From Diploptera punctata (taxonomy: Eukaryota; Arthropoda; Insecta; Blattodea; Blaberidae): DNA of 64,000 nt. The translations under genes were made by a program, and so were the position numbers. Shown here piece after piece: positions 1 through 12,199 of this stretch (its first letter is position 1; each line of letters starts with the position of its first letter). The notes below the pieces were generated by a model. The model saw nothing but the letters and a program-made list of their open reading frames with translations. It was not told the origin of the DNA and did no database searches. The DNA is taken from the NCBI GenBank assembly GCA_030220185.1, contig JASPKZ010007249.1, forward strand, positions 992,001 through 1,056,000, written 5' to 3'.

Positions 1-372
1 CGGATACATCATACCCAGGAGCCGAAAGGCAAAACACTTCAGAATAGGAAAACTATGTAATGGAATCCGGTAGAACTACATTTGTATTTGGTTTATAAAC
101 AGATTTTCAATGTTTACATACCATTCTGTGCATAAATTCTTATTTTCTTTCTCCGTTCTTCCCTATCCATCTACTCCATAGTCCTCTAGTCCTCTTATTA
201 TCATTCCAGTTCTTATTTCTAGCATACATGAGTTTCCTTTCTTCTTCCAGGTGGACCATTCCAAAGTTTTCCTGAGATATCTTTCTTCTTGCATTGTCGT
301 ACATGCTCCTACCAATTTTATTACTTATATAATCTACTATTGACATTAAAATTGAAAAATTTATATTTACAG
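1..372. other. Intron upstream of exon 1
   Basis: AT-rich sequence ending in a pyrimidine-rich acceptor with AG at 371-372. A short open frame on the - strand (140-346) is rich in Lys/Arg/Asn and matches nothing I recognise; it may be a transposon relic or chance. No exon is seen here. Confidence 0.5.
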
Positions 373-912
373 GTCACATAGAAATCGGAAAACGCCTTCA
401 ACTCCAAAACAAGGTTCTGAATTCAGTGAAAAAGAAACAAATAAAACCACTCATCATGAAAATACAAGGTTCCACTTCCACAACCACACCCGAAAGGAAT
501 CCAGAAGACATCGAATGCATGATAAATCCCAAACTCAACATAAACGTCCCCGGAAAGGAGACGAATCTTGCCATTCAGAACACAGACAGTCCCTCAAGGA
601 ATCTTCCAAGCCTCCAATTGAACCAACCATTACTCCTGAAGAAGTGACAAATTTTGAAAAGATCTCTAAGGACGAGGTTGAAGAGAGGGAAGAGAAACGA
701 CGAAGAGTGACTCGGGCAGCGACAGCTCGCAAAGAGAGGGTTTGGGATTATGGTGTGATACCTTATGAGATTGACGGTAATTTCAGCGGGGCCCACAAAG
801 CTCTATTCAAACAAGCAATGCGTCATTGGGAAAACTTCACGTGTGTTAAGTTTGTAGAGAGAATGCCCATGGAACATCCCAATTACATATTGTTCACAGA
901 GAGACCATGTGG
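373..912 (+). CDS. tld: Tolloid exon 1: prodomain and start of astacin protease
   Basis: The exon is open from the acceptor (AG at 371-372) in the frame starting at 374, about 180 codons. The first 110 or so codons are low-complexity, rich in His, Lys, Arg, Thr and Glu, like the long variable insect tolloid prodomain. A basic stretch [19 protein letters not shown] follows: RVTR then AAT is a furin-type cleavage site placed as in BMP1, where the mature chain also starts AAT. The mature protease then begins ([24 protein letters not shown]) and ends at FTERPCG. The donor is G|GTAAGT at 913, phase 2. The start codon is in an upstream exon; the Met codons at 426 (other frame) and 515 (this frame) are internal and not starts. 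Confidence 0.93.
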
Positions 913-2500
913 GTAAGTACCTGATACATGACACATAAATCTATAAGGGTAGGGTAGTTAACATAAATCCCTATAAAGCTCATTAACAACGAGGATCCGC
1001 CTATCAAAATTATTAATTACAAAGATTACTATTTTGTAAAACATCATCACTAAGAGGCTGTAAATGGGTAATAGGTAGCTTAATTATGATTTATAGACCT
1101 GTGTTAATGGGTGATCATGTAGGCCCATGTTTATTCCGGATTACATAATAATCTATAATTACTTTCTAGATGTGCTATTTTAAGTTATACCTTATTCTTC
1201 TGATTTAAGCTCTTAAAAAATCAACCGATTGGGACCTAAAACATATTTCAAAATGTTTCATTGATGCTCTAAAATAGCATATTACAGTGCGCGGTTGTGA
1301 AGTGTTTCTTACAAAAGCGAGGATATTGCTCGGCTTTTATTTTCGGAGATGCTGTAAAACACTTCACAAACGTGCGTTGTACATTGTTTTTTGCGCGATG
1401 GCGTTTTCAAAATAATAAATAATAGTAAAATAATATCTTTGTTGAAAATATTTGCGTTCATTATAAACAATTGACTAACGTTAACAGCGTGGCAAGTGTT
1501 CATACGGTAGATGCCAAAAGTAATTTAGTTGAGACTACAGCAGGCCGTGACACAAATCAGTCATAAAATGACGGCAAGACAAATTTATTGTTTTATATTG
1601 TTTCAAATAAAGTTCAGTTCATTTAAAATGCAGTGATTTGTTTCGTATAATGTTTATTAACACTATCTTTTGGATATATTTTTATATATACATTGTACGT
1701 AGTTTACATAAAGGGCAGTGGTTTTACTTCCTGCACTAGGTAGGTAATTTGTAATATTACAGTATAGTTATTTAGTTATTTATAAGTTGGCAACTCCGAA
1801 ATTTAGGAAATTGAACTTTCAATCATGGTCGCCATTGCTGTAAGTACGACAGAACGCACTATCGTGCAAAAATACTGTTTTATGCAGTTAAAATACGACT
1901 ATAGACAGCTGTTGAGAGGAATTTTACCCGCCAAAACATTCCCTTACCTATTTTAATTACAATATTATGTTAAATTAAGTATTTATTCAATGAATTTACA
2001 GTTATTTATTAACATAAATTGAAAAGGACTGTGTAAATATGAGGTATTAATTACTGAAGAAATAAATATATGTATATAAAAGACTAACAATGAAATAATA
2101 ACATCGAGACGCCATAAAAAGAAACTTCCAAACGTTTGTATTTTTTTGTAAAACATTACACTTATCTAGATTTAAATCATAAAAATGCACCACACTAAAA
2201 TTCGAGATTCAGTTATAAGTAGAGAAGGATTTATATCACAGTATTTTACACATTATTCTTATTTATGACGTAGACCTAAATATATTTTAAGTATACGTAA
2301 TCCAAAAGGCTACATTGTGTTAATAGCCTATAATACAAATAAATGCTGTTTTAGAGGCTCTCAAAACAAGTAATTTGGGAGAGAATTTCATAATATCCAA
2401 ATAAAAAAGTAAAACTTATAACGCATGGGAATTTAAATTAAAGTATTCAGGCTAGCCATCCGCATTCAATAGTTAATATAAGCAAAGGGGAAAAAAATAT
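913..2500. other. Intron 1, first part: no recognised feature
   Basis: AT-rich intronic DNA. I see no exon, tRNA-like head or transposase frame here. Confidence 0.5.
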
Positions 2501-2565
2501 GCCTGAACCGGGATTTGAACCTGGGATCTCCGCTTTGCGTGCTGTCACTATTCATTTGCTAAGGG
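2501..2565 (-). repeat. tRNA-derived repeat head (SINE relic)
   Basis: Read on the - strand, the stretch has a B-box-like GGTTCAAATCCCGGTTCAGGC arm but no good D-arm. It looks like the 3' half of a tRNA-like SINE promoter. A related head is at 14848-14945. Confidence 0.45.
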
Positions 2566-3320
2566 AATTTAATAAAACATTATTCAGTGTATTATCCGAT
2601 TATTGTAATGAATCAGGTAGCTAAGATGGCAAAGAGTTGGAACCCTGTTTTCGATCCCGGGCAGCAGAGGGATGGAGATTTTTTGTTTCGCTCTTCGTAT
2701 ACAGACAACTCCTTGGATCATTGAGATTATTTTGAAATGAGTACTAGAGCATAGGCCTAGCAAACAATACGTCTTTCACATGTTGGAATCTTGCGTACAT
2801 GCACTCTAAGAATCTCCAAGGTCTGTTGAAGGAATACATTTACTTTTAATTGGGGTTTAAACCATAAATCGACTTCATACATTAATATAAATTGATGGAT
2901 ATTTTGATTTATTGAGACTCGTCGACAGGTTTGAGATATTCAACATTTTTAAATCTAAAAAATTATATTATTACAAAATAAGGAGAGAAGTTCTAATGTT
3001 AAAATTTGCAAGCACTTATGGTCTAAAAAATATTTGAATAAGATTCAAAATGACAAATAAAATATGATTTCCATAATTTTATGTATTGTTACTAGTAGCC
3101 TGTGATGTTAGAACAGATAGAATTTATTTTATTAACTTCACGCCAGTTTACAAAAAAAATATAATTTCAATCATCTTTATTTTATTCACAATAATTCTCT
3201 GTATAAGCACATATAGGCCTACATGTGTAATTATTCTTGTTCTTGGTGTTTCCAAAGAATCACCAAAGTTAATTTCTTCCAGACTGCAGTTGCATCTATT
3301 AATACACTGAATTCCAATTC

Positions 3321-3640
3321 AATCGGCCGCGATGGACTAGTGGTTATGCTCCTTGCCTCTGGTCCCGAGGATCGCGGGTTCAAACCCGGCCGGGGTCGAT
3401 GGTTTTTTAGGACGAAAAAATCCAAGGAGCAAGTCCTCCGGGAGGGACTTTAAGCCGTGGGTCCCGAGTCTGAAGATTTTCAGGCTCGTAAAAAATCCTT
3501 AAGCCTGAATGAAAAGGCCTCTAAGCAAAATTTGCCGAATTTTACCGTCCTAGTACTACCTTGGTATCCTAGATGTCAGTATGAGGCGGAACGCTGACCA
3601 CTCAAAAATGACATCTATACGAAAACAAGTGTAACTAAAT
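3321..3640 (+). repeat. SINE family A, full-length-like copy
   Basis: The head is tRNA-like: ACTAGTGGTTATGC (A-box region) and GGGTTCAAACCCGGCC (B box). The body runs through AAGATTTTCAGGCTCG and ends near GACATCTATACG. Related copies lie at 12200-12510 (-), 18112-18450 (-) and 31765-31950 (+), which supports a dispersed family. Confidence 0.75.
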
Positions 3641-4084
3641 GATTATGGTTCAAATTCTTCCCTGTAAGGGGAGAGCGCCTAAATCTCTGTAAAGGGAAAA
3701 CATGGGCTTACAATACTATACTTCCAATTCACTTCAAGGATCACCTTCCAGACTGCTACTGACTTTCGGCTGACTCGCATCCCTTTAGGCCTATACATAT
3801 GCGAGGTCGGACTGTCTGGAAACCCAGCCTCTTATCGAAACCTCTAGAGACCCATCCTTCTAAAAAGTGAGGCAAAGATGCATCTAAAAAGCTTCCAATG
3901 GGCATTCCCGACTCATGAGTCGCAACTAATGAATTCTTATACCTTATAAGGCGAATCTCGTTTCAGTCCGCGAAATTCAAAATCCATCCCAACAATGCGT
4001 CACAATATTTATTCAATTTTCCTCACCTGTAAGACAAATGTAAGGAAACTTGAAGTCCCGAACACCATATAGCCATCATAATCA

Positions 4085-4290
4085 TCGTAATTCATATTCG
4101 CCTTAGATTAAGTTTAGGATTAAGGACTCTCCTGGCGTACCACTATCATCATCAACATCACCCATCCTATCATCGGGGCAGCATAACCCAGGCGTCCCAA
4201 TCTCAGAAGTGGGTCAGAATTGCGCCAATGCCAGGAGAGAACAGCAGAAATGTCGTATGTGACAACCTGGGGCACTGAATAAAAAAATAT
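4085..4290 (+). repeat. SINE family F body, headless copy
   Basis: The segment with AAGGACTCTCCTGGCG, an ATCATC-rich stretch and AGAAATGTCGTA matches the body of the copies at 11870-12190 and 28305-28545. The tRNA-like head is missing. Confidence 0.55.
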
Positions 4291-4351
4291 TAACGAAGGC
4301 TTGTCGCGCCATGGATTTTGACAGTTGCCAATTCTATTTAAATTATATAAA

Positions 4352-4360
<9 letters not shown>

Positions 4361-4398
<38 letters not shown>

Positions 4399-4420
4399 CT
4401 ATATATATATATATACATAT
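4361..4420. repeat. (TA)n microsatellite
   Basis: An uninterrupted TA run, then a short break and more TA, sits next to the tail of a family B SINE. Open frames across it are compositional. Confidence 0.9.
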
Positions 4421-4424
4421 ATCC

Positions 4425-4738
4425 ATCCATCCATCCATAGCATTTCTGCCCGAAGGCAGGTCCTTCACTACAATCATAGCATTTTCATGCTATGCTTGCA
4501 GCTTTACTAGAGAACTGTAGGTGTGATAGCTTCCCGTTGCTTTCCACACCGATGAAGGATGACGATGATGGCCATATGATTTCGGGGACCGTTTGAGCCT
4601 TAAAGTTTTCCTGACATTTGTCTTACAGATGAGGAAAAACCCCGATAAAAACCTCACCCAGAAAAACTGCCCTGACCGGGGATCGAACCCGGGCCCGCTG
4701 CGTGACAAGGCAGCACGCTATCTCGAGACCACAGCAGT

Positions 4739-4742
<4 letters not shown>
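4425..4742 (-). repeat. SINE family B, full-length-like copy
   Basis: On the - strand the element starts with a tRNA-like head containing GGCCCGGGTTCGATCCCCGG, then TTTTTCTGGGTGAGG, CTCACCTGT, a GATGATG-rich region and a tail of TGG/ATGG repeats. The same unit is at 4841-5170, 41690-41895 and 54400-54735. Confidence 0.8.

Positions 4743-4803
<61 letters not shown>
4741..4803. repeat. (AC)n/(AT)n compound microsatellite
   Basis: About 22 AC units run directly into an AT run. It separates two family B SINEs in opposite orientation. Confidence 0.9.
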
Positions 4804-4840
4804 CATTAATTAAAATTTCCACTTAATGATCAGATAAAAT

Positions 4841-5170
4841 CCACCGCTGTGGTTTAGAGGTAGCATTGCCACGCAGCGGGCCCGGGTTCGATTCTCGGTC
4901 GGGACAGGCTCCTGGATGAGGTTTTTTCGGAGTTTTTCCTCACCTGTAAGACAAGATGTCAGGAAGCTTAGGACCCAACGGTCCCGAAAATCATCCGGCC
5001 ATCATCATCATTCTTATCATTATCATCATCGTCCGTCACTGGTATGAAAAGCAACTGGAAGCTACCACACATATAATTCCCTAGTAAAGTTGCAAAGCAT
5101 AGCATGAAAATGCTATGATTGCAGTGAAAGACATGTCCTCGGGCAGAATTACTATGGATGGATGGATCAG
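4841..5170 (+). repeat. SINE family B copy
   Basis: Head CCACCGCTGTGGTTTAGAGG with B box GGGTTCGATTC, body with CCTCACCTGTAAGACAA and an ATCATC stretch, and tail (GGAT)n. It is inverted relative to the copy at 4425-4742. Confidence 0.8.
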
Positions 5171-5652
5171 ATAAAAATAGTTAATTCTGTAAACTACTTT
5201 ATATCAACCTTTTAACTAAGGAGATTTTCAGACGATTCTTAGCTAGAAATGGATGTACCTGATTTGCTTTTCAATCATAAACTCATAGTAATCCCCAATG
5301 TATAACCTTATTTTCGACATACTAACTACCGAGGTTGCTTTCTAAGCAAATTCCCAACAGTCTCCCCGTATAGGTTATCTACTGTACAGTTACAAAAGTC
5401 ATGAATAAATTTACATATTGATAATACAAATTATAAAAAAGATGACATCAAAATAAAATAAAATAAATATTTTGTAAATTTTCTATGAGTGAGATTAAAA
5501 CTCTATAGTAAAATAGAATCGACTCACAGTATTCACTAGTAAAAGACAAATGAGGAATCCAAGCTGCCTCAGGTAGAAGCATATCTGCCTCCTAGTGGGT
5601 TAGAGTTCGATACCAGGTAAGGAATTATAATTAAAATTTTCAATCTCGGAAC

Positions 5653-5955
5653 TAAGGCGGCTCCGTAGCGCAAGGCGGTTAGACAATCGCCTCTCACCAC
5701 TGGGTTCTCGAGATCGAGTCTCGGTCACTCCATGTGAGTTTCGTGGGGAACGAAACGGAGCTTGGGCGAGTTTTTCTTGGGGTTTTCACCTGCCACAATT
5801 TCATTTCACAATGTTTCCATACTCATCTCATCCATTTAGTTTCATTTAATTCATCTGCCCTTGTAATGGCGGGTCAGGCGTGGTCGGCCGGCACCCTTGT
5901 CATTCACAGACCTCTATCTAAGAGGCTTCATCACCCGACCCTGAGTTGAAGATAT
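5653..5955 (+). repeat. SINE family C copy
   Basis: tRNA-like head GGCTCCGTAGCGCAAGGCGG with GATCGAGTCTCGG, then a conserved body (CCTGCCACAATTTCAT, GGCGGGTCAGGCGTGG) ending in CCCTGAGTTGAAGATA. A close copy is at 53761-54100; partial copies are at 17491-17597 (-) and 33990-34230 (+). Confidence 0.78.
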
Positions 5956-6046
5956 TTTTTTTTATAATCTCGGAGCTAGAAGACGTGGTGGTGTCCAATT
6001 TAAAATCGTTAGAAATGCACCGTATGCAGAGATTAAATAAAAGTAA

Positions 6047-6340
6047 AGTGATCCCACTACAGCCTTAGGAGGCCCTTGGGGTAGTAGGAGGTTAAGGCTC
6101 CCACTTTTTCTGGACAGTCGGCACTTGATGTCAGCCGGGCTGTCGACCCTGCGTGACGGCCGCCTTTACCCCCAGAATAAGTATCTGGTACTCATTTCCG
6201 TTTGAGGCTGAGTCGACCCCAGAGCCATAGTGCCGCCAGAAGGTTTGGGTCAGTTTAAAAATCCTGACTCACCGGGATTCGAACCCTTGATCTTTCGGCT
6301 TGTAGTGCAGTGCCTTAACCACTACGCTACGGCGTGTCCA
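6047..6340 (-). repeat. SINE family D copy
   Basis: Read on the - strand it begins with a tRNA-like head (GTGGTTAAGGCACTGC, B box GGGTTCGAATCC) and continues with a 230-bp body shared with 12701-13000 (-) and 49441-49735 (+). The distal end GATCCCACTACAGCC is nearly identical in all three. Confidence 0.8.
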
Positions 6341-6446
6341 AAACAAAATGTTGAGAAGGCGATTCGATACATTATTCTGATGGGAACATTAAATTGGCTA
6401 CCCTCGTTGGTGTTTATCGAAAATAACTAACAACGTGCCGGTAATA

Positions 6447-7440
6447 AGTTTAAACTTCTCCCTTCTCTCCATCATCATCCCTCACAGAACACACATTACA
6501 CAAATACTTTCATTTTTCTTAAGCTTTTTCACCAATGAAAAGTCCTTCACAGCAAACTCAGCATTAACCATTATTCTCCTCTTTCTTCTTTTCTCTTCGT
6601 CCGATCCACTTATTTATTTTTTGTCATTTGTCTGTCATCTTCTTCCCGGCCATTTATTCCATCTCCTTAAAATAAAACATTATGTGCCAGTTTCCTCTTA
6701 GTCAGTGACGAAGCCAGTATTTTTTTCTTCTTCTTCTTTATTGTTTCAATCATAATTTTTTGTCACCCATTGTTCTCAGAACTACTTCGTTTCTTGTTTT
6801 GTTTGTTCATATCACGCCTTACAGTTTTCTCCATATACCCTATTTAATTCTAGTGCTTTCAGTCTTATTTCCTAAGTATTTATAAGTTTAAACTTTTCCC
6901 TTCTCTCCATCATCATCCCTCACAGAACACACATTACACAAATACTTTCATTTTTCTTAAGCTTTTTCCCCAATGACAAGTCCTTTACAGCAAACTCAGC
7001 ATTGACCATTATTCTCCTCTTCCTTCTTTTCTCTTCGTCCGATCCACTTATTTATTTTTTGTCATTTGTCTGTCATCTTCTTCCCTGCCATTTATTCCAT
7101 CTCCTTAAAATAAAACATTATGTGCGAGTTTCCTCTTAGCCAGTGACGAAGTCAGTATTTCTTCTTCTTCTTCTTTATTGTTTCAATCATATTTTTTTTT
7201 CACCCACTGTTCTCAGAACTACTTCGTTTCTTGTTTTGTCTGTTCATATCACGTGTTACAGTTTTCTCCAAATACCCTACTTAATTCTAGTGCTTTCAGC
7301 CTTATTTCCTAAGTATTTATATCGTACATTATCACATTCCAAACAAAGCTCTTCAATAGCCTCTTCTTTAATTATGTTTCCAGTGTCCACAGAAAATGTT
7401 TCTTTTCCTGTTATGATAAAAGCTTATTTAGCCCTCTGAC
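6447..7440 (-). mobile_element. LINE 3' fragment, internally tandem-duplicated
   Basis: Two direct copies of about 440 bp (roughly 6447-6886 and 6887-7325) lie back to back, both starting at AAGTTTAAACTT. On the - strand the sequence resembles the degenerate C-terminal coding end of the non-LTR retrotransposon at 10125-10645, sharing the pattern around a fast-evolving Lys/Arg-rich tail. No intact frame remains. Confidence 0.5.
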
Positions 7441-8261
7441 TTCTTTTAAGCAGCTGCATTAGGTATTTTTTTTTTAATTTTGAAGTTGCACATTTTTCTT
7501 CCTTGGCCCCCTTCCTATGACGCTATAACACGATATACTAGGCTATAATAATCTTTATCTGAATTCCTTTCTGCACACAACAAAAAACATATTCAATTGA
7601 GTTGGTGTTTACTTGATGAAAATCCATATCTATTAATTAAATAAAAATAAAACTAAGTTTGTAAATTGAAAGTCGGCGATATTAACACCATCTATTTAAG
7701 CGAAATCCGAAACGCGGAAAATCCACTGGAAACACACGACGGAGTCACAATGGAAGCTTATACAATAAGAAGTGAGCAAGAGATCAACTTCGGCAGATCC
7801 AAAAGTCACGAGATGGACAGTTCTTATGTCTTCTTATTATTCGTAATTTGTACGGTTTTCATCCTGTTTATTTCCCATATATTCTTATGTTTCATACTTC
7901 AATAAGGTTTTCTTTAGATAGGCCTACATATCTACTAGATTTCCCTCTCTCTTATTAAAATTCCTCATTGGATTTTGTCTTATTTGTGTGAGATAAGAAC
8001 ATTGGACAGATAATACAGTAAACCGACTGCCAATCTGTAGGTATGTATCAATTGTCCAAATTCTTACATACATATTAAATGGAGGTGAAAAATAGGTAAT
8101 TGAAGAAATGGCTAATCCGATTTGTATATGAGCAATTAAGAAGTTTCGAGATAAACGTTAACCAAGCTTTGTGATACCGGGATCTAAAACTCGAGTCCTC
8201 CTGAATTCGTGCCCTATACGTTAACGTAGAACTACTTACTTTGGTATTTTTTATACAACTA
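7441..8261. other. Intron 1 segment: no recognised feature
   Basis: AT-rich. An open frame at 7666-7905 ends in a hydrophobic stretch but has no homology I recognise and no splice context suggesting an exon of the gene. Confidence 0.4.
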
Positions 8262-8930
8262 ACCAGTGCTTGGGGTGGAATGAAAAAAGAAATGGATTCG
8301 ATCTAAAGATTTCTGTAAGGAAAACGAAGACCATGGCTTTTAGAGGAAGAGATCCAGTGAGATCCAAAATTATTTTAGAAAATCGAAGTATAGAACAGGT
8401 GTCTAGTTTCAAATATTTGGGCTGTGATGTTGGCTACAATGTGGAAAGAGATATTGACTCCAAAATAAATAACTTTCAGATGGTGTGTGGAACAATACAG
8501 AGAACATTAAAAAATAAAATTAGGAAAGAAACAAAGATAAAAATGTATAATGTTATGGCAGTTCCCACAATATTGTATGGATGTGAAACTTGGGCTCCAG
8601 CGAAAAGACAGAAGGATAGAATACAGACGGCGGAGATGAGGTTCCTAAGACAAGTAAAAGGAAGTACAAGACTTGATAGAATAAGAAATGAGGGTATAAG
8701 AGAAGAATTGAAAATACAGCCTTTATTGGATAAAGTCACGAATTACAGACAGAAATGGATTGATCACATGGATGGAATGAGTAAGGAGAGATATCCATTG
8801 TTAGCAAGAAATTATCAAGCAAGAGGAAGGCGTGATGTTGGAAGACCTAGAAGACGTTGGGCTGATGCATTATGAAGTCGGAACGGGCAATTGCCTAATC
8901 CCTGGAGTGATGATGATGATTGTTGGAGCT
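8262..8930 (+). pseudogene. Non-LTR retrotransposon: C-terminal end of reverse transcriptase ORF
   Basis: An open frame of 201 codons starts inside the element and reads through motifs typical of the thumb and tail after the RT domain of LINE ORF2: ISVRKTKTMAF, SSFKYLGCDV, VPTILYGCETW, AEMRFLRQVKG and GRPRRRWADAL before a stop. The GATGATGATGATT tail is a usual LINE 3' end. The catalytic YADD motif is missing because the copy is 5'-truncated. The same 3' end (GAAGTCGGAACGGG) occurs in the LINE at 36605-37317. Clade is not decided. Confidence 0.8.
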
Positions 8931-9285
8931 TATACCATGCCGACATAAGTAGCGAAAGGTTGTCGAAAATTGATTGTGATAATATAGGATGGTTTATTGT
9001 TTCTTCATAATTAGCTATAATAAAATTTCCGGAACTGTATTTACATAGTTTCCTTATAATTACCTATAATAACATTTCCGGGACTATATTTACATAGGTT
9101 TTTAAGTCTTTAAAAACTCTCGTTATATATAAATCTATATATAGTTTTTATGTATCCTTCTTTGTGGAAGCTCTCACAAAGGTGAATCCCCCAAATATTC
9201 TTTTTTCGAGAATGAAATGAAAATATTTTGAAATCAACGCATCAATAAACTATAAGTAGTAATATTACAAAGAATATTTAACTCA

Positions 9286-10022
9286 TGCCCCAAATGGGAG
9301 TCAATGACCAATCACGTTCAATGATTTCTGTTTTACAACCAATCAGAGTCGTGTTTCACGAAATATTTTTCAGTGTTAAATTTACCATATTAAAGAAAGC
9401 TCCTCCTTTTTAATATTCTGAACAGACCTGGCCATTATTTTGCAGTGACTGAGCCTGTAAGAAATACGGCTACCAGATTGTATATATGGTGCATATATGT
9501 CAACACATAGCGCTTGCAGAAGTTAATATAAAACATTTGTAGCAATTTATTATACCACCAAAAAAAGAAACCACTGTTTGCACTTTCTTAAATGTATTTT
9601 TTCCCCGGTAATAATCCAGAAAAATATAATTGTCATATTTACATCATACGACATCAGAAATGAATTAATATACAGTGTGATGTTTTTCATTTTTTTCTCC
9701 ACTAGAGAGCATTCTTACAATATTGCGTTCCTTTGGCAATAAATAGTATGATCTGGTTGCAGTGATAAACAAAAGAAGCAGATGAAGCGTACCTATAGCT
9801 TCTCATTTGTTTTCAAACATCGCCGTTTACATTAAGTATATAAATATTTTAAAATAACTATAGTTAAATAATGATTTGTGAGTAAACAGCTTAATTTTAT
9901 TCGTTAAATAGTCCTAACAAATGCCACTCTTGATTTCCAAATTCTCTAGATAAATTCACTCCTCACTTCGTGAGTCGTGAATTTATCGATAATTTGGAAA
10001 TCACTCGTGGCATTACTTATGA
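9286..10022. repeat. Dispersed repeat, copy 1 of 2 (about 740 bp)
   Basis: Begins ATTTAACTCATGCCCC and is collinear with 44696-45344 over most of its length, ending at GGCATTACTTATGA. No coding capacity is seen. Copy 1 carries a 92-bp hairpin (9921-10012) absent from copy 2. The class of element is unknown. Confidence 0.7.
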
Positions 10023-10124
10023 AAATATTTTGAAATGCTGTTAATAGTGCTAACAACCTACCTTGAAATTTCTTCCAGAGAAGCGTTACGTATCCAAAAA
10101 CATATGCCGTTTTTAACTGTTTTT

Positions 10125-10645
10125 CATTTCATTTCATAGTGTTCTGCTCAAGAGCAGGTCTTTCACTGCAAACTCAGCATTCCCCACTCTTTCCTTAACT
10201 CAGCTTTCATTTTTGTATCTGCATACAAACCATTTATTTTAATATTGTCTATCATATGATGTCTTTTTCTGCCTCTAACTTTGTTTCCGTTGACCATTTC
10301 TTCTAGGGCATCCTTGAGCAGGCAGTTTCTTCTTAGCCAGTGGCCAATATAATTTATTTTCCTCTTCTTTTATGAGTACCAGCATTGTTCTTCTTTCACA
10401 ACTCTGTCTAGCACATCTTTATTTCTTACTTTTTCTGCCCATTTTATACGTTCCATTCTTCTCCATATCTACATCTCAAAAGCTTTCAGTCGCTTTTCCC
10501 CATTCCGTTGTAATGTCCATACAATGCTACACTCCACACAAATCACTTCACTAGCCTCTTCCGTAATTATTTTGCCAAAGGTCCGCAGAAAATGCTTCTC
10601 TTCTTGTTAAAAGCTTCTTTTGCCATTGCTATCCTCTGCTTTACT
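10125..10645 (-). pseudogene. LINE 3' ORF fragment
   Basis: On the - strand the sequence carries the C-terminal motif NGNKVRGRKRHHMID after a region spelling KDALEEMVNG, a pattern found at the end of many insect LINE ORF2 proteins. Several stops and shifts break it. Related, more decayed sequence lies at 6447-7440. Confidence 0.6.
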
Positions 10646-10649
10646 TATT

Positions 10650-10960
10650 TTTTTTTAACAGTAAGGTACTAACATCCAGCAACATCCCTCTCATTTAAAC
10701 TATAGGGAAGTAATACAACTTCCGAATTGGCAGATTGGGTAACCCTCACTATCTGCCATCCGCGCCTCATCCCGCCACACTCCACTCTACTGTTACTGAA
10801 GCAGGGAGTCCACCTGCTCCGTACAGTGAGTTGCCATTGCTGGATTCTTGTTTCCATTTCGTGCCTTGTAACTAAAAACGGCAATTATTTTTTTGAACAC
10901 AGCCTTGGTACATCACAATGCTTCTCTGGGAGAAATTTCAAAGTAGGTTCAGAATTCCAC
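10650..10960. repeat. Fragment of the inverted-repeat element family seen at 36.3-38.8 kb
   Basis: The part ACTATAGGGAAGTAATACAA, the segment reading AGTGAGTTGCCATTGCTGGA, and the end CATCACAATGCTTCTC match pieces of 36330-36500 and 37800-37920. A detached end piece (CCTTGAAATTTCTTCCAGAG) is at 10060-10080. Confidence 0.6.
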
Positions 10961-11778
10961 GATTGCCAGTTTCCTTGTAAGAAGTAACGGGCTGGTTTTA
11001 AAACATTTAAAAAATAACGGAATCGCATCTCTTCAGCATTCCGCCCCACTTCAGGCACTACCAGAACCTTAAGGTAGCTTATGACAATTCAGAATTGCCT
11101 TTAATATTAGATCTGACGCCAATTTTCATAACAAAATCACGGTTTTAATAAAAACCTCAATTACTCAATTCCTGTATTATAATATTAAAATGCATAACAA
11201 AAAAAGAAAAATTTTACACATGTATGTTTTACCTAATTTATACTGTATCAAATCCTTAATTATCAATAACAACATATTGCAGCTGGAGTGCAGTAAACTA
11301 ATTTATTTTTCAATATTTACATATGCAGTCTAGTTTAATGAGTGTGCCAAGTAAACAAATTGAAAATAAATAAAGTCAATGCTTTAATTAACTTCTCCAT
11401 AATAAAAAATAACCAAATAATATAGTTCTAAATTGCCGTAATTTAAAGATTACTTCTTGATGCAGATATGTCTTTTATTTTTATATAACCAACATTTATA
11501 ATTAATGAGGCCTATCCCATTTCGTGGTGAAGGTCTTTATCCTGAAGGTCAGAACTTTGGCTTCTTTCCATATTAATTCAATGTGAAGTTGAAATAACAA
11601 ATTGGGTTTAAAATACTCTTTCTGACATCGCAGTATCTTCATTAATGGTCATTTGCTTCTACGAAGTTTTGATCTGTCAGAATGTAACTCTTTTTTGCCG
11701 GTCTCATTGCTATCGCGATTGCTGGTTTGAATCAGGTTCAAATAGTTTCTAACATTCACAGTGTATAAAAAATATAAT

Positions 11779-11783
<5 letters not shown>

Positions 11784-11838
<55 letters not shown>
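11784..11838. repeat. (TA)n microsatellite
   Basis: About 27 TA units directly before a family F SINE head. Confidence 0.9.
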
Positions 11839-11839
<1 letters not shown>

Positions 11840-11869
11840 ATACGACTAGTCTCATCTATATTGGTCAGT

Positions 11870-12195
11870 TTTCTGACTACAATTCATGAGGTCCCGGGTT
11901 CGATTCCCAGACAGATCATAGAAATTTTTCCTTAAAGGAAATTATTCTAGTGGTTGCCCATGGTCTGGAATTTAGGTTAAGTTTAGGTTAAGGACTCTCC
12001 TGGCGCTTCATTATCATTTAACACCCATCATATAATCGATGTAACGTAACTCCGCCTTCCAAGTGTGCCAACCTAAGAAATGGATTACAATTCCGCCATG
12101 CCAGGGGACAAAGCTAGAAATGTCGTAAAAGATAATTTCGTAGCATTGGACAAAAAAAGTACCCCATATGTCCCGCGTGGGGACACGGGTGCTCC
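11870..12195 (+). repeat. SINE family F copy
   Basis: tRNA-like 3' half with B box GGGTTCGATTCCC, then TTTTTCCTTAAAGGAAATTA, AAGGACTCTCCTGGCG and AGAAATGTCGTAAAAGATAA. Collinear with 28305-28545 and with fragments at 4085-4290 and 41560-41720. Confidence 0.65.
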
Positions 12196-12199
12196 GTAA

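Noticed and set aside
426..647. Frame starting with Met at 426 as the start of the tolloid ORF
   Set aside because: It is in the wrong frame for the protease; the true frame is open back to the acceptor at 372.
4325..4510. Open frame of 61 codons over the TA run
   Set aside because: Made by microsatellite translation (Tyr-Ile repeats).
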